Below, in pieces: positions 16,672-25,953 of a stretch of 64,000 bases of DNA (its first letter is position 1; each line of letters opens with the position of its first letter). Where the stretch lies: NCBI RefSeq assembly GCF_041200025.1, contig NZ_CP165628.1, forward strand, positions 2,170,001 to 2,234,000, in the 5' to 3' direction. The translations under genes were made by a program, and so were the position numbers. Below the pieces are notes generated by a model. That model was not told the DNA's origin. It saw only the letters and a list, made by a program, of their open reading frames with translations, and did no database searches. This DNA is from Rouxiella sp. WC2420 (GTDB taxonomy: Bacteria; Pseudomonadota; Gammaproteobacteria; Enterobacterales; Enterobacteriaceae).

Positions 16672-17493
16672 ATGGACGCTCAGAAATCGAAAACGTTTCA
16701 GGAAATAAAAACCGTCGCCAGGCAGGCGCGCCGTTACGTTTTGCAAATGAATCATCATGCGGGTAAAGGCCACACCGGGGCCGATCTTTCTGAAGTCGAT
16801 ATTATCTGCACCCTATACATGGCGGTCATGGATCGCGGTGAAGCACGCCCGGATCAGGATCGCTTTATTCTCTCGAAAGGTCATGGTGCAGGGGGATTAT
16901 ATTGCAGCGCGGCGGCGATGGGGCTGCTTGACCCCGCTGTGCTTGAGCAGTTTATGGGTGACGACACCCTGCTGGCTGGCCATCCCGTCCATCAAAAATT
17001 ACCTGATCTGATTGAAATCAATTCTGGCGGCCTGGGACACGGCTTACCCATCGCGGTGGGTCTGGCGCTAGGTAACAAAATCAGTGGTCGCGCCCATCGT
17101 CGCGCTTTCGTTTTACTCGGTGATGGCGAACTGGCAGAAGGCTCCAACTGGGAAGCCGCCATGTCTGCCAGCAAATTCAAACTCGATAACCTGATTGCCA
17201 TTGTTGACCGCAATCGTCTGCAGTTGGCGGGCAAAACCGAAGATATCATGCCGCTGGAGCCACTGGCCGACAAATGGCGCGCTTTCGGTTTCGAAGTCCT
17301 TGAATGCGACGGCCACGATCCCGAGTCAATTCATACCGCGGTGACTCAGCCTTCACAGGGCAAACCTCGGGTGATCCTTGCCAATACCGAAAAAGGTCAC
17401 GGGATTTCGTTTATGGCAAACGTACCGTCCTGGCATCACGCGGTGCCTAACGATCAACAGTTGGCCCAAGGGCTGGCAGAGCTGGAGGAGTGA
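16672..17493 (+). CDS. Transketolase, N-terminal (TPP-binding) subunit
   Basis: A 273-residue protein when started at ATG 16672 (MDAQKSKTF), which has GAGGTG six bases upstream; an in-frame ATG at 16627 has no ribosome-binding site. It carries the transketolase thiamine-diphosphate half: HHAGKGHTGADLS, LSKGHGAGGLYC, NSGGLGHGLPIAVGLALG and the metal/TPP motif GDGELAEGSNWEAA. Split transketolases (about 270 plus 310 residues) are typical of pathway-specific enzymes for unusual sugar phosphates, for example apulose-4-phosphate transketolase, rather than the pentose-phosphate housekeeping enzyme. It is first in an operon for sugar uptake and catabolism. Confidence 0.92.
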   Translation: MDAQKSKTFQEIKTVARQARRYVLQMNHHAGKGHTGADLSEVDIICTLYMAVMDRGEARPDQDRFILSKGHGAGGLYCSAAAMGLLDPAVLEQFMGDDTLLAGHPVHQKLPDLIEINSGGLGHGLPIAVGLALGNKISGRAHRRAFVLLGDGELAEGSNWEAAMSASKFKLDNLIAIVDRNRLQLAGKTEDIMPLEPLADKWRAFGFEVLECDGHDPESIHTAVTQPSQGKPRVILANTEKGHGISFMANVPSWHHAVPNDQQLAQGLAELEE

Positions 17494-17495
17494 AT

Positions 17496-18440
17496 ATGCA
17501 AGACTTACGCGATGCCGTGGTGTCAACGCTGATTGACCAGCAAGAGCAGGGCGCGAACCTTTCGGTCATGGTGGCTGACTCAACTTCCACCTCGAAAATC
17601 GGTCCTTTCGAAAAAGCTTATCCCGATCGGGTTATCAATGTCGGGATCGCCGAGCAAAACATGGTCGGAATGGCGGCAGGCGTGGCTCTCAGTGGTCACG
17701 TAGTATTTACCGCCAACGCAGCACCTTTCCTGTTTGCCCGTTCTAACGAACAGATGAAAAACGACGTTTGCTATTCAGAAACCAATGTGAAAATGCTCGG
17801 CCTGAATGCCGGATTTGCTTATGGGCCGCTGGGCGCCACTCATCATTGTACCAACGATATTGCCATCGCCCGCACTCTTGGCAATTTACAGGTGTTTGCG
17901 CCAGCCGATGCCAGCCAGGCAGAGGCGATCGTTAAACATGCCATCAAGCATAAAGGACCCGTTTATATCCGCATGGACAGCGACAAGCTGCCGGTGCTGC
18001 ACGATGACTATCATTTTATCCCCGGCGAGCCTGACGTGCTGGTTGAAGGTGACGACGTCGTGGTGTTTACCCTCGGTACACTGGCCCATGAAGCACTGGC
18101 TGCAAGGGATCACGGCTGTAACCCGACGGTAGTTTCGCTGCCTTCTCTTTGGCCGTTGGATGAGCTGGCGGTGGTGGAATTAATTAAATCTCATAAAAAA
18201 GTGATCACTATGGAAGAACACGCATTGAGCGGTGGCCTTGGAACCATCATCGGTGAGTTAATCCTTAAACATCGCCTGACTCAGCCGTTACAGGCCTTTG
18301 GCATCCCGGCCTACGAGTTTACCCATAGCAGCAGCCGCGCCGCGCTGCGTCGCCAATTTTCAATCGATACCGCAGGACTGGTCGCTGCTCTGAATGGGTT
18401 ATCGACTGCCGCTGCAAGAGAGGCCGCCAATGAGCACTAA
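17496..18440 (+). CDS. Transketolase, C-terminal subunit
   Basis: A 314-residue protein when started at ATG 17496, directly behind GGAGGAG at the end of the upstream gene (stop 17493); a GTG two codons earlier is less likely. It has the pyrimidine-binding domain with INVGIAEQNMVGMAAGVA (catalytic Glu in the AEQ motif) and the transketolase C-domain (VISLPSLWPLDE-like region, EEHALSGGLGTIIGE). It completes the enzyme with the upstream subunit. The pair would transfer a two-carbon ketol unit from a ketose phosphate to an aldose acceptor. Confidence 0.92.
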   Translation: MQDLRDAVVSTLIDQQEQGANLSVMVADSTSTSKIGPFEKAYPDRVINVGIAEQNMVGMAAGVALSGHVVFTANAAPFLFARSNEQMKNDVCYSETNVKMLGLNAGFAYGPLGATHHCTNDIAIARTLGNLQVFAPADASQAEAIVKHAIKHKGPVYIRMDSDKLPVLHDDYHFIPGEPDVLVEGDDVVVFTLGTLAHEALAARDHGCNPTVVSLPSLWPLDELAVVELIKSHKKVITMEEHALSGGLGTIIGELILKHRLTQPLQAFGIPAYEFTHSSSRAALRRQFSIDTAGLVAALNGLSTAAAREAANEH

Positions 18441-19230
18441 TCAATACGATGTCAATTTGCGCTACGGCGTGGATATCAGCCTGTCGCTGGAGGGCAAGGT
18501 CGTGGTGGTCACTGGCGGTTTGGGCGGTATTGCGATGGCCAGCAACCGCATGATGCTGGAAAAAGGCGCGCGACTTGCGCTGTTGTATCCGGCATTCGAA
18601 AGCGCGGTGCAGAAGACGGTCCTTGAGGAACTCGGCAGCGAAAACGTCGATTATTTTGAATGTGACGTCACCGATCCTGCTCAGGTCAGTGAGGTATTTC
18701 AGCAGGTTGAGCGGCAATGCGGGCAGATAGATATTTTGGTTAACTGCGCAGGCTATGTGCACCTTGAACCGGCGGTTGAAACCTCTTTCGAACAGTGGCA
18801 GAAAAATTTGGCGGTAAACCTTACCGGACCGTTCCTCTGCTCGCAGGCTGCGGCTCGCAGCATGATTGCCCGTGGCAAGGGCGGCAAGATTATCAATATC
18901 GCTTCGCAAGCTGCTTCTATCGCTATCGATAATCATCTGGCCTATACCTCGGCGAAAGCCGGACTGTTGGGCATGACCAAAGTAATGGCCAAAGAGTGGG
19001 CGCCGTTTCGTATCAATGTAAACACGCTTTCTCCGACCGTAGTACTCACCCCGATGGGCGAGAAAGCCTGGCGTGGCGAAAAAGGCGAAGAGATGAAAAA
19101 GCTCATCCCCCTTGGACGCTTTGCCTACACCGACGAAATCGCTGCCGCGATCCTGTTCTTCTCCAGCAACGGTAGCGACATGATTACCGGAGCAGACCTG
19201 ATGATTGATGGCGGCTTTACCATCTGGTAA
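18430..19230 (+). CDS. SDR family dehydrogenase, probable polyol/sugar oxidation
   Basis: A 266-residue SDR starting at ATG 18430 (MSTNQYDVNL), overlapping the transketolase gene by 11 bases, so probably translationally coupled. Motifs are TGGLGGIA (Rossmann), NCAG, the catalytic SQAAS...YTSAK and a C-terminal DLMIDGGFTIW. The pattern is close to NAD-dependent polyol dehydrogenases such as D-threitol/glycerol dehydrogenases (an impression, not a search). In this operon it could oxidise an alditol to the ketose that the FGGY kinase phosphorylates. Confidence 0.85.
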   Translation: MSTNQYDVNLRYGVDISLSLEGKVVVVTGGLGGIAMASNRMMLEKGARLALLYPAFESAVQKTVLEELGSENVDYFECDVTDPAQVSEVFQQVERQCGQIDILVNCAGYVHLEPAVETSFEQWQKNLAVNLTGPFLCSQAAARSMIARGKGGKIINIASQAASIAIDNHLAYTSAKAGLLGMTKVMAKEWAPFRINVNTLSPTVVLTPMGEKAWRGEKGEEMKKLIPLGRFAYTDEIAAAILFFSSNGSDMITGADLMIDGGFTIW

Positions 19231-19328
19231 GCGACAGCAGGCAGTAAAGAAGTACAAGAACGGCGTTCACCCTACAAAACCACAACGCCAAAGCTCTTAA
19301 AAAACAATAACATTGAGAGAACATCACC

Positions 19329-20261
19329 ATGAAAAGAAATCTTGCCCTGTTAACTGTTCTTGCAACGCTGGTCGTACCCCCAGCCTTTGCAGTTGAAAAA
19401 GGCACCATGGCCATTTTAGTCAACTCGCTGGATAATCCTTACTATGCCGCCGAGGCTCAGGGCGCCAAGACCAAGGCCGAGTCAATGGGTTACAAGACGC
19501 TGGTTCTATCACACGGTGAAGATGTTAAACGCCAGGGCGAGCTGATAAGCCTGGTAATTGGCCGTAAGGTTCAGGGCATTATTCTGGACAATGCCGACTC
19601 TCAGGCCAGCGTAGCGGCAGTCAAACAGGCGAAAGACGCCGGTGTGCCAGTGGTGTTGATTAACCGCGAGATCCCGGTTGACGGTATTGCCCTGGCGCAA
19701 ATCTCACATAACAACTTCCAGGCAGGGTCTGATGCCGCCAATGAGTTTGTCGAGAAGATGGGTGAAAAGGGCAATTACGCCGAAATGACCTGTAATCTCG
19801 CCGACAACAACTGTGTTACCCGTTCGAAATCCTTCCACAACGTTATCGATCAATACCCGGAAATGAAAATGGTCGCCCGCCAGGATGCCAAGGGTACGCT
19901 GATTGACGGTAAACGCATCATGGACAGCATTCTGCAGGCTCATCCAGATATTAAAGGGGTGATTAATGGCAATGGCCCGGTTGCACTGGGTGCCATCGCG
20001 GCGTTGAAAGCGGCTAATCGCAATGATGTCACTGTGGTGGGTATCGACGGCAGTAACGACGAGCGTGATGCGGTGAAATCAGGAGCCTTGTACGCCACGG
20101 TGATGCTGCAGGCGCAGGCCATCGCCTCGCAGGGCGTGGAAATTCTCGACCAATATATTCAGAAAGGCAGTTACACCGGCAAAGAACGCATCCTGTTCCG
20201 CGGCATTCTGATTAAGAAAGACAACGCTGACAAAGTGAATAACTTTAATTATCAGAAATAA
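19329..20261 (+). CDS. Sugar ABC transporter, periplasmic substrate-binding protein (ribose-type)
   Basis: A 310-residue protein with a Sec signal peptide (MKRNLALLTVLATL..., cleavage after about PAFA at residue 21) and a periplasmic-binding-protein type I fold. Visible are NSLDNPYYAAEAQGAKTKA at the N-lobe, VPVVLINREIPVD at the hinge region and GVINGNGPVALGAIAALKA in the C-lobe. It belongs to the RbsB-like group that captures monosaccharides or polyols for the RbsA/RbsC-type partners encoded downstream. A GAGAGA-like ribosome-binding site precedes the ATG. A perfect hairpin follows the gene and may keep its mRNA level above that of the transporter genes. Confidence 0.9.
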   Translation: MKRNLALLTVLATLVVPPAFAVEKGTMAILVNSLDNPYYAAEAQGAKTKAESMGYKTLVLSHGEDVKRQGELISLVIGRKVQGIILDNADSQASVAAVKQAKDAGVPVVLINREIPVDGIALAQISHNNFQAGSDAANEFVEKMGEKGNYAEMTCNLADNNCVTRSKSFHNVIDQYPEMKMVARQDAKGTLIDGKRIMDSILQAHPDIKGVINGNGPVALGAIAALKAANRNDVTVVGIDGSNDERDAVKSGALYATVMLQAQAIASQGVEILDQYIQKGSYTGKERILFRGILIKKDNADKVNNFNYQK

Positions 20262-20284
20262 CCTTAACCCGCGAATGCGCAGAT

Positions 20285-20305
20285 AAGCCCCGCTGGCCGG
20301 GGCTT
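20285..20305 (+). promoter_or_regulatory. Intra-operon hairpin after the substrate-binding protein gene
   Basis: aagcccc, a seven-base loop, then ggggctt forms a perfect seven-base GC-rich stem just after the binding-protein stop, with no U-tract but directly before the next ribosome-binding site (GGAGGAG). It resembles hairpins that stabilise upstream binding-protein mRNA or partly terminate. Confidence 0.6.
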
Positions 20306-20319
20306 GGAGGAGAAGCGTA

Positions 20320-20943
20320 ATGTCTAGTCGCTTAGTGTGGATCGTGATGGCGTCATTAATATTGTGCAGCTGCCGGATCGTTTCAGAGAAAAAACTGGCG
20401 GAGCTGAAAAATCCCCCGAATCCCCATATGGCACAGGCGGCGATGCTGTTTGACCAAAAAATAGCCCCACAAATTATCAGCTCTGCCAAACCGTTGGCCG
20501 GGTTGCTGAATCAGATAGACCAGGCCAAAGACTTCGACAGTGCCTGCCAGCGGTTTGGTTATCGCAGTCAGGATGAAAATCCGTGCGTGTTTAGCGCCAG
20601 CATCAGTGGAACAGTCAGTGAAGTGAACACCGAATCTCGCAATGGTCAGGTTGTGGTGAAAAGTGACGATCCGAAAGTAGGTGAAGTGAAAGTGCAAATC
20701 GGTCCGACTTTCCGTGGCACGGAATTGCGCGACAGCTATCGTGGGTTGAGTTACTCAGATTTTAACGATCAGAATATGTTTGGTGACTTTGGTAAAGCGA
20801 TCAATCAAAGAGCAATCGCCGCATTGGGTAAACCGACATTCAAAGTGGGCGACAAGATAACCGTCGTCGGCGTTTTCAGCGCCTTCGATACGCCGCAGCC
20901 ACCCATTATTCTGACGCCAGCGCGCATTACGGCCGACAAATAA
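20320..20943 (+). CDS. DUF2291 family lipoprotein of the sugar transport operon
   Basis: A 207-residue protein with a lipoprotein signal: hydrophobic LVWIVMASLIL followed by the lipobox LCSC, lipidated Cys at about residue 18. The rest fits DUF2291, a family repeatedly found inside ribose-type ABC sugar operons; its role is unknown, perhaps an accessory periplasmic factor anchored in a membrane. A strong GGAGGAG site precedes the ATG, and the ATPase gene follows after nine bases. Confidence 0.8.
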   Translation: MSSRLVWIVMASLILCSCRIVSEKKLAELKNPPNPHMAQAAMLFDQKIAPQIISSAKPLAGLLNQIDQAKDFDSACQRFGYRSQDENPCVFSASISGTVSEVNTESRNGQVVVKSDDPKVGEVKVQIGPTFRGTELRDSYRGLSYSDFNDQNMFGDFGKAINQRAIAALGKPTFKVGDKITVVGVFSAFDTPQPPIILTPARITADK

Positions 20944-20952
20944 GGAGTCGCC

Positions 20953-22521
20953 ATGTTTGAACAACGCAGCAGCGTCGTACAGGCCGAACCTTTTGCCAAC
21001 CCTTTGCTTGAGGGGGATCCGGTGATCATTGAAACGCGCGGCGTGTCGCGGATCTACCCAGGCGTCACCGCGCTGGATGATGTCAATTACCGGGTTTATC
21101 GCAACAAGGTCAACGTACTGATCGGCGAAAATGGGGCCGGTAAGTCCACCATGATGAAGATGCTGGCCGGGGTTGAAGTGCCTTCCAGCGGCGAGATCCT
21201 GCTTGATGGCGTGCCTGTCTCGTTAAGTTCTACCCATGATGCAGAAAAGCACGGGATCAGCATCATCTTTCAGGAGCTAAACCTCTTTCCGAATATGTCG
21301 ATAATGGACAACATCTTTATTGGCAATGAGTTTTTCCAGCGTGGACGCATCAACGTTGAATATCAATACCAGCTTGCGAAGTCATTGCTTGAACGGCTGG
21401 AGCTAAATGTTGACCCGCTAACCCCGTTGGCAGAGCTGGCAATCGGGCATCAGCAACTGGTGGAAATTGCTCGTGCGCTTTCGAAAGACACCCGCGTGTT
21501 AATCATGGATGAACCGACATCGGCGCTAAGCCAGTCGGAGGTTAAGGTGCTGTTTAATGTGATCGAACAGCTTAAACGTCGCGGGGTCACCATCATTTAT
21601 ATTTCTCATCGACTCGAAGAGCTGATGGCGATCGGCGATCACATCACGGTGTTTCGCGACGGCAAGTTTGTTGCTGAACAGGAAGTCAGCCAGGTCAGTA
21701 TTCCGTGGATTATTTCCAGCATGGTTGGGGAAAAAGAGAAACACTTCGACTATCAGTGTGCCGAAAAAGGCCAGGCGGTGTTGCAGGCTTCGAGGCTCAC
21801 CATGCTGCACCAGAACGGTGGATATTCTCTTAACGATGTCAGCCTTACGCTACATCAAGGCGAGGTAGTGGGAGTCTACGGATTACTGGGAGCGGGCCGG
21901 ACCGAGCTGTTTAAGACGCTGATAGGCCTGATGAAACAGGATTCTGGCGAGATAGTGCTCAAGGGAAAACGCATGGAGCACATGCCGTTTGCCTACCGGC
22001 TGGAGCATGGCATGGCGTTGGTGCCGGAGGACCGCCAGGCGGAGGGATTAATTCAGCTACTGTCGATCAAAATCAATATGACTTTGTCTCGGTTATGCAG
22101 CAAAAGCTTTCTGAAAACGCTGCTGCCAATCAGGGAGACTCCTGAAAACGAAGCGGTAATGCAGATGATCGGCAAGCTGTCGATCAAGGTTAGCGATTCT
22201 GACCTGCCGGTGACCTCGATGAGCGGCGGTAATCAACAAAAGGTGGTGATTGCCAAGGCGCTAATGACCAATCCACAGGTCGTATTTCTTGACGAACCGA
22301 CGCGCGGTATCGATGTCGGTGCAAAAACCGATGTTTATCATTTAATTGGCGCGATGGCGCAGCAGGGGCTGGCAGTGATGTTCTCCTCATCGGAGCTAGA
22401 TGAAGTGATGCAACTCGCTGACCGGGTGATTGTAATGGCGGACGGCAAAATCACTGCCGATCTGCGGCGCGCCGACGTGGACCGGGAAAAACTGATCCAC
22501 GCTTCGACACCCCACGATTGA
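20953..22521 (+). CDS. Sugar ABC transporter ATP-binding protein (RbsA-like, two nucleotide-binding domains)
   Basis: A 522-residue duplicated ABC ATPase. Domain 1 has Walker A GENGAGKST and Walker B region VLIMDEPTSALS. Domain 2 has the degenerate Walker A GLLGAGRTELF, signature MSGGNQQKVVIAKAL and Walker B VVFLDEPTRGIDVGAK. This two-domain arrangement with one imperfect site is characteristic of the ribose/galactose/xylose importers (RbsA, MglA, XylG). It powers import with the permease encoded 15 bases downstream. AAGGAG precedes the ATG. Confidence 0.95.
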   Translation: MFEQRSSVVQAEPFANPLLEGDPVIIETRGVSRIYPGVTALDDVNYRVYRNKVNVLIGENGAGKSTMMKMLAGVEVPSSGEILLDGVPVSLSSTHDAEKHGISIIFQELNLFPNMSIMDNIFIGNEFFQRGRINVEYQYQLAKSLLERLELNVDPLTPLAELAIGHQQLVEIARALSKDTRVLIMDEPTSALSQSEVKVLFNVIEQLKRRGVTIIYISHRLEELMAIGDHITVFRDGKFVAEQEVSQVSIPWIISSMVGEKEKHFDYQCAEKGQAVLQASRLTMLHQNGGYSLNDVSLTLHQGEVVGVYGLLGAGRTELFKTLIGLMKQDSGEIVLKGKRMEHMPFAYRLEHGMALVPEDRQAEGLIQLLSIKINMTLSRLCSKSFLKTLLPIRETPENEAVMQMIGKLSIKVSDSDLPVTSMSGGNQQKVVIAKALMTNPQVVFLDEPTRGIDVGAKTDVYHLIGAMAQQGLAVMFSSSELDEVMQLADRVIVMADGKITADLRRADVDREKLIHASTPHD

Positions 22522-22536
22522 GATTGAGGATAGGCT

Positions 22537-23610
22537 ATGCAAAGTCAAAAATATCTTGTTTACATGTACTTACTTAAAGCGAGAACCTTTATTGCCTTGC
22601 TTATCGTGGTCGCTTTTTTCTCGGCAATGGTGCCAAACTTTATTACCGCCTCCAACCTGTTGATTATGACTCAGCACGTCGCTATTACCGGCCTGCTGGC
22701 GGTGGGTATGACGCTGGTTATTCTCACCGGTGGGATAGATTTGTCGGTGGGGGCCGTAGCGGGAATTTGCGGAATGATAGGCGGTGCTCTGCTTTCGTTT
22801 GGTATTCCGTTGTGGGGGGGTAACCTTCTGTTTCTTAACGTTTTCGAAGTGATGCTCGTGGTAGCGATAGCGGGGGTTATTATCGGAACCATTAACGGGC
22901 TGGTGATCACCAAACTCGGCGTTGCCCCCTTTATTTGTACGCTTGGCATGATGTATGTCGCACGTGGTGCGGCATTGCTGACCACCGACGGTAAAACCTT
23001 TCCTAACTTGAACGGTATCGAGGCGCTGGGGAATACCGGATTCGCGCAGCTAGGATCCGGCACTTTTTTAGGGATTTATAACCCGATCTGGCTGATGGTG
23101 CTGGTGGTGTTGTTGGGGATTTATATCACCAAGAAAACTCCTCTGGGCCGCTATATTTACGCGATTGGCGGTAACGAGTCCGCTGCACGTCTGGCCGGAG
23201 TGCCGATTGCGAAAGTCAAAATCTTCGTTTATGCCTTCTCTGGATTTTGTGCCGCGCTGGTGGGGCTGGTTGTGGCATCGCAATTGCAAACTGCCCATCC
23301 AATGACGGGCAATATGTTTGAAATGGACGCCATCGGAGCCACGGTTTTAGGTGGAACAGCTTTAGCGGGAGGGCGTGGACGCGTTTTTGGTTCCATCATC
23401 GGTGCTTTCGTTATTGTGTTTCTGGCCGATGGTCTGGTCATGTTGGGCGTCAGTGAATTCTGGCAAATGGTGATTAAAGGACTGGTTATCGTTACCGCGG
23501 TAGTTATCGATCAGTTCCAGCAACGTTTGCAAAGCAAAGTCACTCTGATGCGTCGTCATGAAAAAAAGCAGCAGGCGGCACAACCGCTGTCTGAGGTGAG
23601 CCATGGTTGA
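22537..23610 (+). CDS. Sugar ABC transporter permease (RbsC-like)
   Basis: A 357-residue inner-membrane protein of the BPD_transp_2 family with about 8-10 hydrophobic segments. Conserved elements are VGMTLVILTGGIDLSVGAV near residue 65 and AIGGNESAARLAGVPIAKVK in the cytoplasmic loop that contacts the ATPase, then GGTALAGGRGRVFGSIIGA. It starts after a GAGGAT site and overlaps the kinase gene by eight bases. It forms a homodimeric channel for the same substrate as the binding protein. Confidence 0.93.
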   Translation: MQSQKYLVYMYLLKARTFIALLIVVAFFSAMVPNFITASNLLIMTQHVAITGLLAVGMTLVILTGGIDLSVGAVAGICGMIGGALLSFGIPLWGGNLLFLNVFEVMLVVAIAGVIIGTINGLVITKLGVAPFICTLGMMYVARGAALLTTDGKTFPNLNGIEALGNTGFAQLGSGTFLGIYNPIWLMVLVVLLGIYITKKTPLGRYIYAIGGNESAARLAGVPIAKVKIFVYAFSGFCAALVGLVVASQLQTAHPMTGNMFEMDAIGATVLGGTALAGGRGRVFGSIIGAFVIVFLADGLVMLGVSEFWQMVIKGLVIVTAVVIDQFQQRLQSKVTLMRRHEKKQQAAQPLSEVSHG

Positions 23611-25147
23611 AGCGCAGCAGGCGGGAAAAAATCTGATTATTGCTCTTGATGAAGGCACCAGTAATGCTAAGGCGGTGGCAATAGATGCCAGGGGCAAGGT
23701 GATTGCTCTGTCATCACGACCTTTACAGGTATTAACACCACAGGCCGGTTGGGTCGAGCAGCGTGGGGAAGTGCTGATTGAGGCCACGCTGACGGTGTTG
23801 CGCGAGGTGATCGAAAGCGTGGGGGCTGAACGGGTCGCCGCACTGGCAATCAGTAACCAGCGTGAAACGGCCATGGGTTGGTTACGTGAAAGCGGCGAGC
23901 CAATTGGCCCGGCTATCACCTGGCAGTGTTCGCGCAGTGCGTCATTTTGTGAACAGCTGCGCCGTGACCATCAAGAAGTGAAGATCCGCGAAGTCACCGG
24001 CTTACCCATCGCCCCTTTATTTTCGGCATCGAAAATGCGCTGGTTGCTAGACACTGTGCCAGATGGGTTTCACAGAGCGGCGGCAGGAGAAATTTGCCTG
24101 GGGACTATCGATGCCTGGCTGCTGTGGAATCTCAGCGGGGGAACATATTTTCGTTGTGATACTTCAAATGCCGCCCGTACCCAGTTATTGAATCTACAAA
24201 CGGGTGACTGGGACGAGGGGATGCTCAGCCTGTTTGGCATTCCGCGTCAGGCTCTGCCGGAGATCCTCCCTTCTAGCGGGTGGTTTGGCGCAACAAGGGG
24301 CGTTGCAGGCGTGCCAGACGGGCTGCCAATTCTGGCGATGATAGGTGATTCCCACGCTGCGCTTTATGGGCACGGGCTGGGCGAACCGGGCGGTGTAAAA
24401 GCCACCTATGGGACGGGATCTTCAGTGATGGCACCTATCCCGCAACCGCAGAGCAGCATGACCCAGTTGGCTACTACTGTGGCATGGCATGATGGGCAAA
24501 GTGTGATTTACGGGCTGGAGGGCAATATTCCTCATACCGGCGATGCGGTGGCGTGGATGGCGCAGATCACCGGTTTGACCGACGGAAAAGGTGAAACACT
24601 GGCTCGTGCTCTGACTGAACTGCCCGCCAGCGTGGAGTCAACGCTGGGAGTCTACTTTGTCCCTGCTTTAACGGGTGCAGGCGCTCCCTGGTGGGATGGG
24701 CAAGCGCGTGGCAGCATCAGCGGTTTAAGCCGTGGCGTCGATCGCGCGCATCTGATCCGCGCTGCGCTGGAGGCTATCGCCTATCAGATTGCCGATGTGA
24801 TAGACGCAATGCGGCAGCATCCTGACTTTCATTTGGCGTCGCTGATGGTTGACGGGGGGCCGACGCGTAATCCGTGGCTAATGCAGTTTCAGGCCGATCT
24901 TTTGGGTTGCAACGTGATGCGCAGCAATACACCGGAGCTTTCAGCACTCGGTGCAGGGCTTTTGGCGCGAAAGGCAATGGATGACCTTGACGAAAGTCAG
25001 CTGCGGCAACTTCTGCCTCAGCATGACATTTTTACCCCCGATCCAGAGCGGCATCAGGCGCTGCTTGTTCAATGGCAGGGCTGGAAAGCCGCCGTTGCCA
25101 ATACTCTTTCAAAGTCCATAACGATTTCACAACAGGAGACTCGATAA
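23603..25147 (+). CDS. FGGY family carbohydrate kinase
   Basis: A 514-residue kinase of the FGGY (glycerol/xylulose kinase) family. It has the N-terminal phosphate loop ALDEGTSNAKAVAID, the substrate-region Arg/Glu in SNQRETAMGW, the catalytic Asp in MIGDSHAALYGHG, the ATP-site GTGSS and a C-terminal DGGPTRNPWLMQFQAD. The start ATG at 23603 overlaps the permease gene and uses GAGGTGAG. Within the operon it would phosphorylate the ketose made by one of the dehydrogenases, giving the substrate of the split transketolase. The exact sugar cannot be read; apulose, xylulose or another pentulose are candidates. Confidence 0.9.
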   Translation: MVEAQQAGKNLIIALDEGTSNAKAVAIDARGKVIALSSRPLQVLTPQAGWVEQRGEVLIEATLTVLREVIESVGAERVAALAISNQRETAMGWLRESGEPIGPAITWQCSRSASFCEQLRRDHQEVKIREVTGLPIAPLFSASKMRWLLDTVPDGFHRAAAGEICLGTIDAWLLWNLSGGTYFRCDTSNAARTQLLNLQTGDWDEGMLSLFGIPRQALPEILPSSGWFGATRGVAGVPDGLPILAMIGDSHAALYGHGLGEPGGVKATYGTGSSVMAPIPQPQSSMTQLATTVAWHDGQSVIYGLEGNIPHTGDAVAWMAQITGLTDGKGETLARALTELPASVESTLGVYFVPALTGAGAPWWDGQARGSISGLSRGVDRAHLIRAALEAIAYQIADVIDAMRQHPDFHLASLMVDGGPTRNPWLMQFQADLLGCNVMRSNTPELSALGAGLLARKAMDDLDESQLRQLLPQHDIFTPDPERHQALLVQWQGWKAAVANTLSKSITISQQETR

Positions 25148-25944
25148 TGAACAGAGATTTTAGCGGAAAAACGGTGGTGATCACCGGCGCATGTCGCGGT
25201 ATTGGCGCAGGGATTGCTGAGCGTTTCGCCCGCGATGGAGCGAATCTGGTTATGGTGTCTAATTCCGAGAGGGTGTTTGAAACAGCGGCTGCGTTACGTG
25301 AAAAATATGCTGTCAAAATCTTGCCGTTAGAGGTGGACGTAACCGATGAAGCGCAGGTGCAGAGCCTTTATCAGCAGGCGGTAGAAGAGTTTGGAGCTGT
25401 TGACGTATCTATCCAAAATGCAGGCGTCATTACCATCGATCATTTCGATAGCATGCCAAAAACCGATTTCGAAAGGATACTGGCAGTGAATACCACCGCT
25501 GTCTGGTTGTGCTGTCGTGAGGCGGCAAAAATTATGGTCAAACAAAAGTCCGGCAGCCTGATCAACACCTCTTCGGGGCAGGGCAGGCAGGGGTTTATCT
25601 ACACCCCACACTATGCCGCCAGCAAGATGGGTGTCATTGGCATTACGCAAAGCCTGGCTCTGGAATTGGCCCCTTATAACATTACTGTGAATGCTTTTTG
25701 TCCGGGAATTATCGAAAGTGAAATGTGGGATTATAACGATCGCGTCTGGGGGGAAATACTCAGTAGTGATGAGAAGCGTTATGGCAAGGGTGAACTGATG
25801 GCGGAATGGGTTAAAGGAATTCCGCTTAAACGTGCCGGGCAGCCGCAGGATGTCGCCGGGCTGGTCGCTTTTCTTGCTTCTGAAGATGCGCGCTATTTAA
25901 CCGGGCAAACCATTAATATCGATGGTGGGCTCATCATGTCATGA
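25147..25944 (+). CDS. SDR family dehydrogenase, last gene of the sugar operon
   Basis: A 265-residue SDR whose ATG overlaps the kinase stop (TAATG at 25145-25149), a sign of translational coupling. It has TGACRGIGAGIAERFA, the NAG motif (IQNAGVITID), the catalytic SSG...YAASK and a LTGQTINIDGGLIMS C-terminus. A second SDR in the same operon suggests two oxidations, or handling of two stereoisomers, before phosphorylation. Substrate unknown. Confidence 0.87.
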   Translation: MNRDFSGKTVVITGACRGIGAGIAERFARDGANLVMVSNSERVFETAAALREKYAVKILPLEVDVTDEAQVQSLYQQAVEEFGAVDVSIQNAGVITIDHFDSMPKTDFERILAVNTTAVWLCCREAAKIMVKQKSGSLINTSSGQGRQGFIYTPHYAASKMGVIGITQSLALELAPYNITVNAFCPGIIESEMWDYNDRVWGEILSSDEKRYGKGELMAEWVKGIPLKRAGQPQDVAGLVAFLASEDARYLTGQTINIDGGLIMS

Positions 25945-25953
25945 TTTGCGCCC

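Noticed and set aside
18319-19257. 312-codon frame antisense to the first SDR gene
   Set aside because: Shadow of the SDR and transketolase coding frames, with no recognisable motif.
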